A DNA stretch of 64,000 nt from Planomicrobium sp. CPCC 101079 (GCF_007859275.1 NZ_VOHC01000032.1:124001-188000); one strand, 5' to 3'; positions 25,736 through 33,439 are shown, counted from the stretch's first letter. Numbers and translations are program-made. Notes: generated from the letters alone by a model not told the origin.

Positions 25736-26491
25736 TCAATTCCCGTCCCGTCTTCTATACTTCAAGCTTTCTCTTTCCCGATAGATAAAAACGCCTTAAG
25801 AGAAACTACTAACTAAAATCTATTCTTTATCATTATAAATTTTTGAAAAAAAAAGTAAATCGGTCCAATTGCTTCATTGATTGGGTTATCCTAATAAGCG
25901 CAGTGGCCTAACCATGGATGTATTCGACTAAAATAACGGAATTTAGGGCAATGTTTAGCAAATCCAAACGACAAAAACCCTGTTTCTCTTGGATAGGTTT
26001 CAATAACTGAATTAATTTGATTTATCGGTGTAAAGAAAACATTAGAATTCGGTTTAATAACTGTATTATCTTTAACATTTGGACAAAACATGTATAAGTT
26101 AGAGTTTATTTAATAGTATGAACTTCATTTACTTATGATAAGGCTCTCCGTACTATATCTAAATGAGGTTTATCAAAATATAATTTAGAATCAAAGGGTC
26201 AGTAGGGGAATCACGAAAATATATCTAACCGTCAAAGGTTCCTGCTAACTAAACACTTTACTATAAAACAGTGAATTTTAGTCAAACGTGTAGGTGCCCC
26301 TTAGAAGGGTATTACGATTTGAATAATATTATTCGGCATGAGACAAACTTTAGGTCGAATCAACTTAAAATTTGTGTTACTCACTGGAACACACAGTATT
26401 CTTTTACTTTTCTTTATACTTTATTTTCATAAAATTAAATTGGCATTCTATAAATTGAGGAATATTATATTGCAATCGCATGTTTAAACTT
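25736..26491. other. AT-rich non-coding stretch with the inner att site
   Basis: No gene with a ribosome binding site is convincing here. A 66-codon open frame at 25891-26091 (minus) has no Shine-Dalgarno and no recognisable motif. The only clear features are the rlmH-like repeat at 26125-26149 and a small inverted repeat, GAATAATATTATTC, near 26320. Composition becomes more AT-rich toward the defence operon. Confidence 0.6.
26125..26149 (-). repeat. Inner att-like repeat of the rlmH 3' end
   Basis: TCATTTACTTATGATA (26125-26140) is identical to 30264-30279 at the end of rlmH, in the same orientation. Read on the minus strand the following bases continue to spell GGA GAG CCT TAT CAT AAG TAA, that is GEPYHK-stop, the exact C-terminus of RlmH with different codons. 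This is what an SCC-type integration leaves at the far end of the insert. Confidence 0.85.
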
Positions 26492-27580
26492 TTAGTCTAA
26501 ATTTTTTATACTGATTAATATATCAATTACCACTTCTTCAAATAAATAATTAATTTCTTTAATTAATTCATAATCTGTGGGAGATATGCTTCTATAATCA
26601 TGCACAATTAAATTCCTGACTCCATAGAGAGACAATCCAGAATCTCCTTTCCCATCTCTTCCATTACTTAATAACAATTTATTACATTCGTCTTTCAAAC
26701 TTGATTTCAAGCTATTATTTGAAATATGTTCTGTAAAAAGTTTTTTTATTCTGTTATTTTCTTTACTTAGTTCATTGAATTCATCCTTGATTTGAGATAG
26801 TTTTTTTTCTCCAGCACCTAGACCAACCAAGATAGACTTTAATTCTTTGTTAAATATTTTATCTATAATTAATTCTATTACTTGATATAGTAAATGAAAT
26901 CTTACTAACAAATGAGTTTCTGCTATTAGTACATCTGTAAATAGATGTACTGGATAAGGATCACTTTTCATATCTGCTGATATTTTAGATATCTTTATTG
27001 TTTCATCAGCTTGCACTACTTCTTTCTCACCATCATATTTTTTTAAATAATAGCCTTTTCTGTAAAGGTCTAAATAATAGTCCTCAATGCAAAATTCAGA
27101 TACTTTGTTTAATGACATGCTGCTTAGTATTAATACTTGGATATTTTCTACATCATAAAAATCTTCAATAGTATATATTCCATCTTCTCTGAAATTAGGC
27201 GTGAGAGATTTATCTGTATTGCCTTCTTTTACAAAAAAATTAAATAATGCCATATAAGCATAATTTAAGAAATAAACATTTTCAGCATATTTATGCTCTT
27301 TAGAGATTAGTGCCTGTAAAGGAAAAATCCAACCTACTCTTATTCTTTCTTCTTTCTCGTAAACTTGATAGATATTACTTTCAGAAAAGTTTTTATTATA
27401 AAATATAAAAGTTTCACAAGGAAATACATTAACCCCGTCTATTAAATTTAAAGGATTTTTAACTTCAATTTCGTTCTCTTCATTACCTAATTCATTTAAA
27501 ATTATATTGCCTTCTAAATCGAATTCCTTAAACCTATACTGGATACTTTCTACTTCATTAATTTTACAAGTAATACTCAT
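26492..27580 (-). CDS. HEPN-domain protein, third gene of the SIR2 defence operon
   Basis: A 362-residue protein that I do not recognise as a named family. The C-terminal third is helical and ends with YGVRNLIVHDYRSIS, an R-x4-H motif (Arg322, His327) as in HEPN ribonucleases and HEPN toxins. The N-terminal 200 residues are mixed alpha/beta with no known motif and may sense or bind a target. GGAG 6 nt before the ATG lies in the end of the preceding gene, with a 3-nt gap, so translation is coupled. Likely role: RNase effector or partner of the SIR2 protein in abortive infection. Composition is very AT-rich. Confidence 0.7.
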   Translation of the reverse strand: MSITCKINEVESIQYRFKEFDLEGNIILNELGNEENEIEVKNPLNLIDGVNVFPCETFIFYNKNFSESNIYQVYEKEERIRVGWIFPLQALISKEHKYAENVYFLNYAYMALFNFFVKEGNTDKSLTPNFREDGIYTIEDFYDVENIQVLILSSMSLNKVSEFCIEDYYLDLYRKGYYLKKYDGEKEVVQADETIKISKISADMKSDPYPVHLFTDVLIAETHLLVRFHLLYQVIELIIDKIFNKELKSILVGLGAGEKKLSQIKDEFNELSKENNRIKKLFTEHISNNSLKSSLKDECNKLLLSNGRDGKGDSGLSLYGVRNLIVHDYRSISPTDYELIKEINYLFEEVVIDILISIKNLD

Positions 27581-27583
27581 TTC

Positions 27584-28765
27584 TTACTCCGAAGTCAACT
27601 GGTACTTTTTATATCCAGTTTGAACTGCTTCATATAAATTAGTGTAAGCATCACTATTTTCATTAAATAATTCTCTAAATATCCAATAAAAATACATGCG
27701 TTGAGCATTTCCTATTTTCTTTGAATTTTGTTTTATTGAATCCAAGTTCTTGATTAAATCAACTATCCAATCTTCATCTTCGGCTACTTCTAATTTATTA
27801 ACTAAATCTCTAACTTCATCAAGGTTTTCAATTACTTCTAAATCTTTTAGTTTACCTATTGCAGCCCCAAATCCTGTTATAGCTTGAGATTTATTGAATA
27901 CTCCTATTGTATTTTTAGAAAACGGAGAAGCATACAAACTCAATTCATCCAAGACTTCGTCATCACTCAAATTTGCTGAAGTTTTGTTATCAATAGCCTT
28001 TATTAAATTGTCATACGTTAAAACAAAGTCTTTAAATAAATCATTTTGTGTATTTTCATTGGATAATCTTTCTAAACTTTTAATATTATTTAAGACATCA
28101 AATCTATCGATAGGCGCTGGATCCCGTTCTAAATAGGAGTTGAATCCCTCAACTAAAGTTTTAAAATGATAAGCATTTGGCGAAGCCGTATCTTTATTAA
28201 CCTCTTGAACTATTTCAATTCCTTCAATTGCGTTATCAAGATATTTACGGTATAAAATCTCTATTTGATGTCGTAATGACATAGGTGTTTGACCAGTATT
28301 CAAAGTTAACATTCTATACAAAATTCCGAATTGATTAATTCCTATGTATATCTCTACTCTGAGCATACCGTTTCTAAATTTAATAAATTTATCAAAATCA
28401 TTTGTTTCTTCTCTAAGTTCACTTTCTAAATCTTTTAAAGTGTGGGTTCTTTGCAATCCGTCCAATATTAGCAAATTTTCAATATTACTCTTAACTAAAT
28501 CAATAATACTCTCATTATCTAACTTGAAAAAATCTGAATCATTTTCTAAGTTTAGTGCTAACACTATTGGGGGCATTATACAACCTTCTAATAAATCTTT
28601 TTTCAATAATGAATAAACTGTATTTGAAGATTTGACACGTTTTCTTTGCAAAGGATTGTTCATTAAAATATCTTTAGCAATCTCTAAGTATTCTTCATAA
28701 GTCATTTCCAACAGAATATTTTCCGCTCCTATTTTTGAATCAATAATTCTTGATTTTAGTTGCAT
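27584..28765 (-). CDS. DGQHR/DndB-like (ParB-fold type) protein of the SIR2 defence operon
   Basis: A 393-residue cytoplasmic protein. The N-terminal half has the DGQHR/DndB pattern: MNNPLQRKRV (35-44), MPPIVLAL (64-71), then LLILDGLQRTHTL (98-110), where DGLQR corresponds to the DGQHR signature. TLNTGQTPMSLRHQIEI (154-170) is the family's second block. Related proteins (DndB, DUF262/GmrSD-like) have ParB/sulfiredoxin-type folds and work with DNA modification or restriction, some as nucleases or NTPases. Activity here is unknown. GGAGG precedes the ATG; the gene lies 42 nt after the SIR2 gene and 3 nt before the HEPN gene. Confidence 0.7.
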   Translation of the reverse strand: MQLKSRIIDSKIGAENILLEMTYEEYLEIAKDILMNNPLQRKRVKSSNTVYSLLKKDLLEGCIMPPIVLALNLENDSDFFKLDNESIIDLVKSNIENLLILDGLQRTHTLKDLESELREETNDFDKFIKFRNGMLRVEIYIGINQFGILYRMLTLNTGQTPMSLRHQIEILYRKYLDNAIEGIEIVQEVNKDTASPNAYHFKTLVEGFNSYLERDPAPIDRFDVLNNIKSLERLSNENTQNDLFKDFVLTYDNLIKAIDNKTSANLSDDEVLDELSLYASPFSKNTIGVFNKSQAITGFGAAIGKLKDLEVIENLDEVRDLVNKLEVAEDEDWIVDLIKNLDSIKQNSKKIGNAQRMYFYWIFRELFNENSDAYTNLYEAVQTGYKKYQLTSE

Positions 28766-28807
28766 TTTTTATTCCTCCATTCTTATATATAAACTATACT
28801 AATATTC

Positions 28808-30163
28808 TTACACTAAACCAATTCTCTCTATTATGGGATTTAAATTAACCCTAAGGGTTGGGAACTGTTTTTGCTTGTGTAACTCTAAAACTATTTCTTG
28901 TGGAATAAGATTCCTTTTTCCATTCCAAGTTCGTGCTGCCGAATGGCTTTTCCCACTTTCGCTGCCAACATAATAGAAAACTCTGTCTAGAGAGTAAGCA
29001 ACAAATTCAAATAAAGCTGGCGGCATTTTTTTAAACTCAATATTAATTATTATATCTAGTAATATCGTTAAATTCTGATTATAGCCTTCGAAAGCTCCAA
29101 AAGGTTTAGAGTTCTCCCAAGTTTTATCAATGCATCTAGATAAGAAATCAATAAACTGAGAAATCATGTGTATCTCAAAATCCGCTAATATTTTTAATAT
29201 GGAAAACCTAAATTTTTGATCTGATATGAATTTTGTTATATATTCTTCAGTTGTAAGCTCTCCATTTAATTCTTCAATTTTTGCTAACCTTCCTAAATTA
29301 AAGTGTATATTCTCTACTAAAACTTGATTAAATTCTGCCAAAAAATCCTTAATTTCACTTGTTTCTATAATAATAATATTATTTTTATCTCTATAAGGCT
29401 CAGCATTGGGATTCGCTGATCTGACAACTTGAACAATGTCATGAGGATATATATTAGAGTATTCATAAATATTGTTTGACCAGTCTACTGCAGAGAGAAC
29501 ATTTACATCACCTAATCCATAACCAAGTATTAAAGTGGTTGATTCTTTTATAGTTAAGGCTAATTTTATTTGGCGATATTCATTTGGTCTAAACAGTTTT
29601 ACATAATCCTCTTGAGTAATTATAATTGATTCCGGGTTATGACGAATACCATGCAGGTGGTATACAGGTATTACATTTTTAGGACTAGTTATATAATCTT
29701 CTGGACTTAAAGAAAGACATCTTCCTGTTAAAAGACTTTCAATCACTAAGTCATAATTAGTAGTGATAACCCATTTAGGATCCATAACTTCTAAGTATTC
29801 ACTAAATTCTTCTCTCTGTTCCTTATTTGGATACCAAGTTGTTAATCCACAGACTATACTCTTAAACTTTGATTTTGCTTCTTCATATTCAATACCTTCT
29901 TTAATTGCATATTGATCACAGATAATAGTAGAAATCTCGGGATAAGATATTCCAACTTTATTAATACTTGTATAGTCTATTCCTAATTCTTTACTAGTTG
30001 CTTCAATCAGTTCTCCCCAAGATAATGCTGCTGCTCCTGATTCATCATGGAGAACTGCTTTTGAAAATCCTGCTCCAATAAATAATCCTAAATTACCGTA
30101 AATTACAGAACTAGATAAAAAGTTTATTACATTTTCTCTGGTTAATTCAGATTCTAATTCCAT
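28808..30163 (-). CDS. SIR2-domain protein (putative NADase effector)
   Basis: A 451-residue protein with an N-terminal SIR2-type Rossmann domain (about 20-280). Visible motifs are the NAD-binding FIGAGFSKA (28-36), TTNYD (134-138, catalytic Asn136), HLHG (169-172, catalytic His171) and GYGLGD (214-219). No zinc-binding cysteine cluster is present, so it is not a deacetylase; it resembles the SIR2 modules of Thoeris, DSR and Avs defence proteins that deplete NAD on infection. The C-terminal 170 residues are helical and unrecognised. The Shine-Dalgarno AGGAGG is perfect. It is first in the operon, 104 nt downstream of rlmH on the same strand. Confidence 0.85.
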   Translation of the reverse strand: MELESELTRENVINFLSSSVIYGNLGLFIGAGFSKAVLHDESGAAALSWGELIEATSKELGIDYTSINKVGISYPEISTIICDQYAIKEGIEYEEAKSKFKSIVCGLTTWYPNKEQREEFSEYLEVMDPKWVITTNYDLVIESLLTGRCLSLSPEDYITSPKNVIPVYHLHGIRHNPESIIITQEDYVKLFRPNEYRQIKLALTIKESTTLILGYGLGDVNVLSAVDWSNNIYEYSNIYPHDIVQVVRSANPNAEPYRDKNNIIIIETSEIKDFLAEFNQVLVENIHFNLGRLAKIEELNGELTTEEYITKFISDQKFRFSILKILADFEIHMISQFIDFLSRCIDKTWENSKPFGAFEGYNQNLTILLDIIINIEFKKMPPALFEFVAYSLDRVFYYVGSESGKSHSAARTWNGKRNLIPQEIVLELHKQKQFPTLRVNLNPIIERIGLV

Positions 30164-30263
30164 GTAATCCTCCTGTTTATATTTTTTTGATTGTGGACAC
30201 GTCTCTTTTTACAGTCTTTACATTGTACTAATCTCCGGTTAATTCCTATCCACTTTTAAAACC

Positions 30264-30279
30264 TCATTTACTTATGATA
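30264..30279 (-). repeat. att site at the 3' end of rlmH
   Basis: TCATTTACTTATGATA covers the last codons of rlmH (TAT CAT AAG TAA) and the first bases after it. An identical copy is at 26125-26140. This is the position of the SCC attachment site in staphylococci. Confidence 0.85.
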
Positions 30280-30747
30280 CGGTTCACCCTTCATTATCCG
30301 AAAAGCCCGATAAACCTGTTCCACCAAGATCAACTTCATCAACTGGTGAGGAAACGTCATCTTAGAGAATGACAATTTCTCATCCGCCCGCTTCAACACT
30401 TCATCATGCAAGCCAAGCGATCCGCCGATGACGAAGACCACTTTACTCCGGCCGTAGGTCATGAGGGATTCCATGTCTTTTGCCAGCTGCTCGGATGTTT
30501 TCATCTTGCCGTCGATGGCAAGAGCGACGACGTAAGCGTCTTGGGGAATTTTTGCTAAGATCCGGTCGCCCTCTTTCTTTTTGACGATTTCCATGTCGGC
30601 TTCGCTTAACTGCTCCGGCGCTTTTTCATCCGGCACTTCCACTTCGTTTACTTTTGCATAGCTTCCAAGCCGTTTTGTGTATTCTTCGATTCCCGATTTC
30701 AAGTATTTCTCTTTTAGCTTCCCAACACTAATAATTGAGATATTCAC
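30268..30747 (-). CDS. rlmH: 23S rRNA (pseudouridine1915-N3)-methyltransferase
   Basis: SPOUT-class methyltransferase that methylates pseudouridine 1915 in 23S rRNA of the 70S ribosome. The 159-residue chain is full length: [15 protein letters not shown] at the start, the SAM-binding [19 protein letters not shown] (about 104-122), and the C-terminal [19 protein letters not shown]. The last codons form the SCC-type att site, and the insertion keeps the reading frame and stop. The CxxH/CxxC protein gene lies directly upstream, as in other Bacillales. Confidence 0.96.
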   Translation of the reverse strand: MNISIISVGKLKEKYLKSGIEEYTKRLGSYAKVNEVEVPDEKAPEQLSEADMEIVKKKEGDRILAKIPQDAYVVALAIDGKMKTSEQLAKDMESLMTYGRSKVVFVIGGSLGLHDEVLKRADEKLSFSKMTFPHQLMKLILVEQVYRAFRIMKGEPYHK

Positions 30748-30783
30748 ACCTTATCCCCCTTTTACATTCCCTTTACAAACAAG

Positions 30784-31165
30784 TTACCCACAAATGTTAT
30801 CAACATATCCACATGTTTTTCTACATGTTGTGTCCGCTCATGCGTTCGCCACAAGATACATCGCGGCTTCTTCACAGTAATCGCACTTTGTGGATAACTT
30901 TTTTTCGTCTGACAATTCAGTAAGAATAGGATAGCTTTTCGTTTCCGCCACAAACACGTCTAAAGCGTGTTCCACGTGGGTTTTACAGCAATTTATTATC
31001 ATTTTTTATCCCCCTTTCAAATTCCGAATATTCCACAAGGTTATGCACAATTCTTTCACTTTTATCCACAACTCATTTTAACAGAAGAAAAGAATGGCGG
31101 AAAGAAAAGCTTTTCCAGGTCTGTGGATAACGGATAACTATAAGATTTCAAAAAAGTTATCCACA
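30784..31165. other. DnaA-box cluster outside oriC
   Basis: Five exact matches to TTATNCACA lie at 30889-30897 (minus), 31041-31049, 31062-31070, 31122-31130 (minus) and 31157-31165. One-mismatch boxes are at 30784, 30797 and 30805. The density approaches that of oriC at the right edge. From memory, B. subtilis has DnaA-box clusters away from oriC, one near yydA (rlmH). Possible role: titration of DnaA or DnaA-controlled transcription of rlmH and the small CxxH/CxxC gene. Confidence 0.75.
30838..31002 (-). CDS. CxxH/CxxC protein, YyzF type
   Basis: A 54-residue protein in a short frame: MIINCCKTHVEHALDVFVAE, ending in KCDYCEEAAMYLVANA. CCKTH gives the CxxH and CDYC the CxxC, probably one zinc-ribbon site. 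It matches the BSSC8-type protein found upstream of rlmH in Bacillales. A Shine-Dalgarno, AAAGGGGGA, lies 5 nt before the ATG. Function is unknown. A DnaA box (30889-30897) lies inside the gene. Confidence 0.88.
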   Translation of the reverse strand: MIINCCKTHVEHALDVFVAETKSYPILTELSDEKKLSTKCDYCEEAAMYLVANA

Positions 31166-31260
31166 TGCTGCTTTTTGTTTTTCCGAACAATTAGCCCGTT
31201 TAAGATAAAAATCTATTTTCATTTTTAAATAGTATTTCACCCTTTTTCGAGCAAAAAAAT

Positions 31261-31290
31261 ACCCGAAAAACCTTCTTCGGTTTCTCGGGT
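31261..31290 (-). terminator. Terminator after the DinB-family gene
   Basis: ACCCGAAAAACC and GGTTTCTCGGGT form a stem with one mismatch, and a T-run follows on the minus strand. Confidence 0.8.
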
Positions 31291-31297
31291 TCTTCTT

Positions 31298-31801
31298 TTA
31301 AACTTCCGGAACCGGCGCTCCCATGGCAGCCCAATCTTCCATTGCCGGACCATAAAGACCCGGAACTTTCAATCCCGCTTGGCGCATGAGTACTGTCATT
31401 TGTCCCCGGTGATGGGTCTGGTGCAGCACCAGCCCGCTCATGACTTGTGCGACAGTCCAATTGTCGCCGTACATGTTCCGCTCTTCCTGCAATGTTTCAT
31501 CCGTCCACTGTTCTTCCATCGCCTTTACCATTGCATCGCTCGATATGCGGTACGCATCAGCAATTTCTTTCGCAGATTTTGGGACCGGCAGATCTTCTGG
31601 TGTAGCTTCAAACTCTAATCCAGCATGTCCCATCATTTCTCCAAGCGTTGTCGTCAAATGCCAGCCGAGGCGCCCTAAGGTCCGGTTTTCCAAAGTGATC
31701 TGCTGGTTCAACGATTCATCCGTCAGCATTTCGAGCACCTGTAGTGTCATCACCGCTTCCTGTCTCCATTGCACCAAGAAGTCTTCCAATGTTCTGTACA
31801 T
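31298..31801 (-). CDS. DinB family protein (putative metal-dependent thiol transferase)
   Basis: A 167-residue four-helix-bundle protein of the DinB/YfiT superfamily. The three metal ligands are visible: His48 (LGWHLTT) and the pair in LHQTHHRGQ (His127 and His131). Relatives include bacillithiol S-transferase BstA and other stress-linked enzymes; the substrate of this one cannot be told. It is a single gene between htrA and the rlmH region, with its own terminator. Confidence 0.85.
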   Translation of the reverse strand: MYRTLEDFLVQWRQEAVMTLQVLEMLTDESLNQQITLENRTLGRLGWHLTTTLGEMMGHAGLEFEATPEDLPVPKSAKEIADAYRISSDAMVKAMEEQWTDETLQEERNMYGDNWTVAQVMSGLVLHQTHHRGQMTVLMRQAGLKVPGLYGPAMEDWAAMGAPVPEV

Positions 31802-31914
31802 CTTTTCCCTCCTCTTAACATTAGTATTGCTTAACTAAATTCGAGACAGGCCTCTCTTTTCCTGCCTTGAGAATAGGCTGTTTATCATAATAATGGAGTA
31901 AATCAACGGAGAAG

Positions 31915-31970
31915 AGCATATTGCTTCGTCGCAAGTCCGCAGGAAAGCGGAGTTGTTTTACGGAATAATG
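31915..31970. repeat. Fragment of the dispersed intergenic repeat, copy E
   Basis: GCTTCGTCGCAAGTCCGCAG followed by GAAAGCGGAG resembles the end of the repeat seen at 3.1 and 33.5 kb. Only about 50 bp are recognisable. Confidence 0.4.
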
Positions 31971-32004
31971 CAATAAACTAGCTTACTTCTTGAAAAATAA
32001 AAAA

Positions 32005-32030
32005 GACTTAAAAGCAAATGCTTTTAAGTC
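32005..32030 (-). terminator. Terminator after htrA
   Basis: A perfect 11-bp stem GACTTAAAAGC/GCTTTTAAGTC with a 4-nt loop, followed by a long T-run on the minus strand. It ends the wal operon if htrA is co-transcribed. Confidence 0.9.
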
Positions 32031-32037
32031 CGAAAAA

Positions 32038-33252
32038 CTAAATTTCCGAGTTATCAACAAGCTCCAATTCAAATGTCATTTCTTCGCCATCACGGTAAGC
32101 TTTCACCGTCATCGTATCGCCAATCTTTTTCTCATTGTATAGATGCTGGCGCAACTCAATGATGTCGCCGACCGGCTGGCCATCCATCTCAACGATGACA
32201 TCATATTGCTCCATGCCCGCTTGTGCAGCTGCTGAGCCTTCTACTACTGTATCTACCACTACACCTGTTTTCACGTCTTCCGGCAGGTTCAGCGTTTCCT
32301 GGCGCTCTCTTTGCGGTACTTGCACCAAATCAACAAGCGTTACACCCATTGCCGGACGCACCATTTCACCCGTAGTTTCAAGAGAGTTGATGACTGGCAT
32401 CGCCGAATTGATTGGAATCGCAAAACCGATGCCTTCGACTGCATCAGTCGCGATTTTCATCGAGTTGATGCCGATCAGCTGGCCAGCTAAATTGACTAGC
32501 GCTCCGCCGCTGTTACCGGGGTTGATTGCTGCATCTGTCTGCAATACTTCCGCCTGCCAATCTTCCTGTCCATTTCCATCCAAATCGACCGGTACAGCAC
32601 GATCAGTGCCAGATACTACACCTGTTGTAACCGAACCTGAAAAATCAAGGCCAAGCGGATTCCCGATAGCAATGACTGTTTCTCCTTGTTTCAGCGCTTC
32701 AGAATCGCCAAATTCGATTGTGCTCTCAATATTCGTCCCATCCATTTCAACTACCGCAAGGTCTGTCCAAATATCGCTCCCTACGAGTTCTGCTTCAATT
32801 TTCGTGCCATCCGATAACGTCACCTCAAGCGCATTAGCTCCTTCGACAACGTGGTGATTGGTCACTACAAAAGCCCGGCCGTCTTCATTTTTATAAATAA
32901 CGCCCGATCCTGTTCCAACGGCCTGCTCCTGCTGCTGATCTTGCCCTTGGGCACCATTCCAGAAGTTTGAGGACTCTTGAAGATTCGTTATTCCAACGAC
33001 GGCATCTGCTGCTATCTCAACGGCTTCCGTAACATCGGTATTGATCTCAACCGCATTTGAACTTGTCGTGCCTTCCGTCTCTCCGGCTACTGTCTCTGTC
33101 GCTGTATTGTTCCCAGGAGCCAGCCCCGGCACTGAAGAAAACAATAGCCACACGATTAGCGCCCCAACCAAAACCCCTGCAATCGCGGCTAAAAATGTGC
33201 CGCCCCGGCCCCGTCTGCTGCCGCGGCTGGGCGGATCATTATAATATCCCAT
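32038..33252 (-). CDS. HtrA-type trypsin-like serine protease (YycK/HtrC)
   Basis: A 404-residue membrane-anchored quality-control protease. A basic N-terminus is followed by one membrane helix (20-40), a serine/threonine-rich linker, the trypsin-like domain with His134 (TNHHV), Asp164 (WTDLAVV) and Ser248 (NPGNSGGAL), and a PDZ domain from about 310. The active site faces the outside. The ATG at 33252 has AGGA 8 nt upstream; upstream starts at 33261 and 33312 are less well placed. It lies downstream of walJ in the conserved wal cluster, separated by a terminator and a repeat. Confidence 0.93.
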   Translation of the reverse strand: MGYYNDPPSRGSRRGRGGTFLAAIAGVLVGALIVWLLFSSVPGLAPGNNTATETVAGETEGTTSSNAVEINTDVTEAVEIAADAVVGITNLQESSNFWNGAQGQDQQQEQAVGTGSGVIYKNEDGRAFVVTNHHVVEGANALEVTLSDGTKIEAELVGSDIWTDLAVVEMDGTNIESTIEFGDSEALKQGETVIAIGNPLGLDFSGSVTTGVVSGTDRAVPVDLDGNGQEDWQAEVLQTDAAINPGNSGGALVNLAGQLIGINSMKIATDAVEGIGFAIPINSAMPVINSLETTGEMVRPAMGVTLVDLVQVPQRERQETLNLPEDVKTGVVVDTVVEGSAAAQAGMEQYDVIVEMDGQPVGDIIELRQHLYNEKKIGDTMTVKAYRDGEEMTFELELVDNSEI

Positions 33253-33348
33253 ACACTTCATCCTCCCGTTGTCTTTACCTATATATAACCGTAAACGAAT
33301 GAGGCTAATCAATCAAAACTACAACAATTCTGTGAATTCCCCCAAAAG

Positions 33349-33382
33349 AAAAAACCGGCAGCAAAATGCCCCGGCTTTTTTA
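33349..33382. terminator. Terminator in the walJ-htrA gap
   Basis: CCGGCA and TGCCCCGG pair within a hairpin with A-rich sequence before and T-rich sequence after it on both strands. It should end transcription coming from walJ, at least in part. Confidence 0.6.
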
Positions 33383-33439
33383 TTTTGTAAGCTGTCGCTA
33401 TTTACTTAAAAAACTCTAAAACTACACTTGAAAATCTTA

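Larger units (their letters stand above)
21522..26146. mobile_element. Possible outer SCC-like segment
   Basis: This is the segment between the two outer att-like repeats. It carries HxlR, formaldehyde dehydrogenase, a GlcG-like protein and DUF1846. Base composition is close to the chromosome, and no recombinase is seen. The case rests only on the 15-nt repeat and the truncated M42 gene at the far edge, so it is weaker than for the inner segment. Confidence 0.3.
26125..30279. mobile_element. SCC-like cassette (recombinase-free) inserted at the 3' end of rlmH
   Basis: Direct 16-bp repeats of the rlmH terminus flank a 4.1-kb, visibly AT-rich segment holding a single three-gene operon and no housekeeping genes. 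rlmH is the integration site of staphylococcal cassette chromosome elements, whose Ccr recombinases recognise the same TATCATAA-type core. No ccr gene is present, so this would be a remnant or a cassette mobilised in trans. The boundary repeats and the contents are seen; mobility is inferred. Confidence 0.75.

Noticed and set aside
25891..26091. 66-codon open frame on the minus strand in the gap before the defence operon
   Set aside because: No Shine-Dalgarno, no recognisable motif, and AT-rich non-coding character around it.
26200..26480. Possible CRISPR or tandem repeat in the AT-rich stretch before the HEPN gene
   Set aside because: No repeat unit of 20 or more bases recurs; only short AT-rich words repeat.
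30965..30985. TGTTCCACGTGG near the CxxH/CxxC gene as a parS site
   Set aside because: The right half does not match the palindrome (GGTTTT instead of GAAACA or GGAACA).
31870..31892. TATCATAATAATGG downstream of the DinB gene as a further att copy
   Set aside because: Opposite orientation, only the eight-base core matches, and no GEPYHK coding potential.
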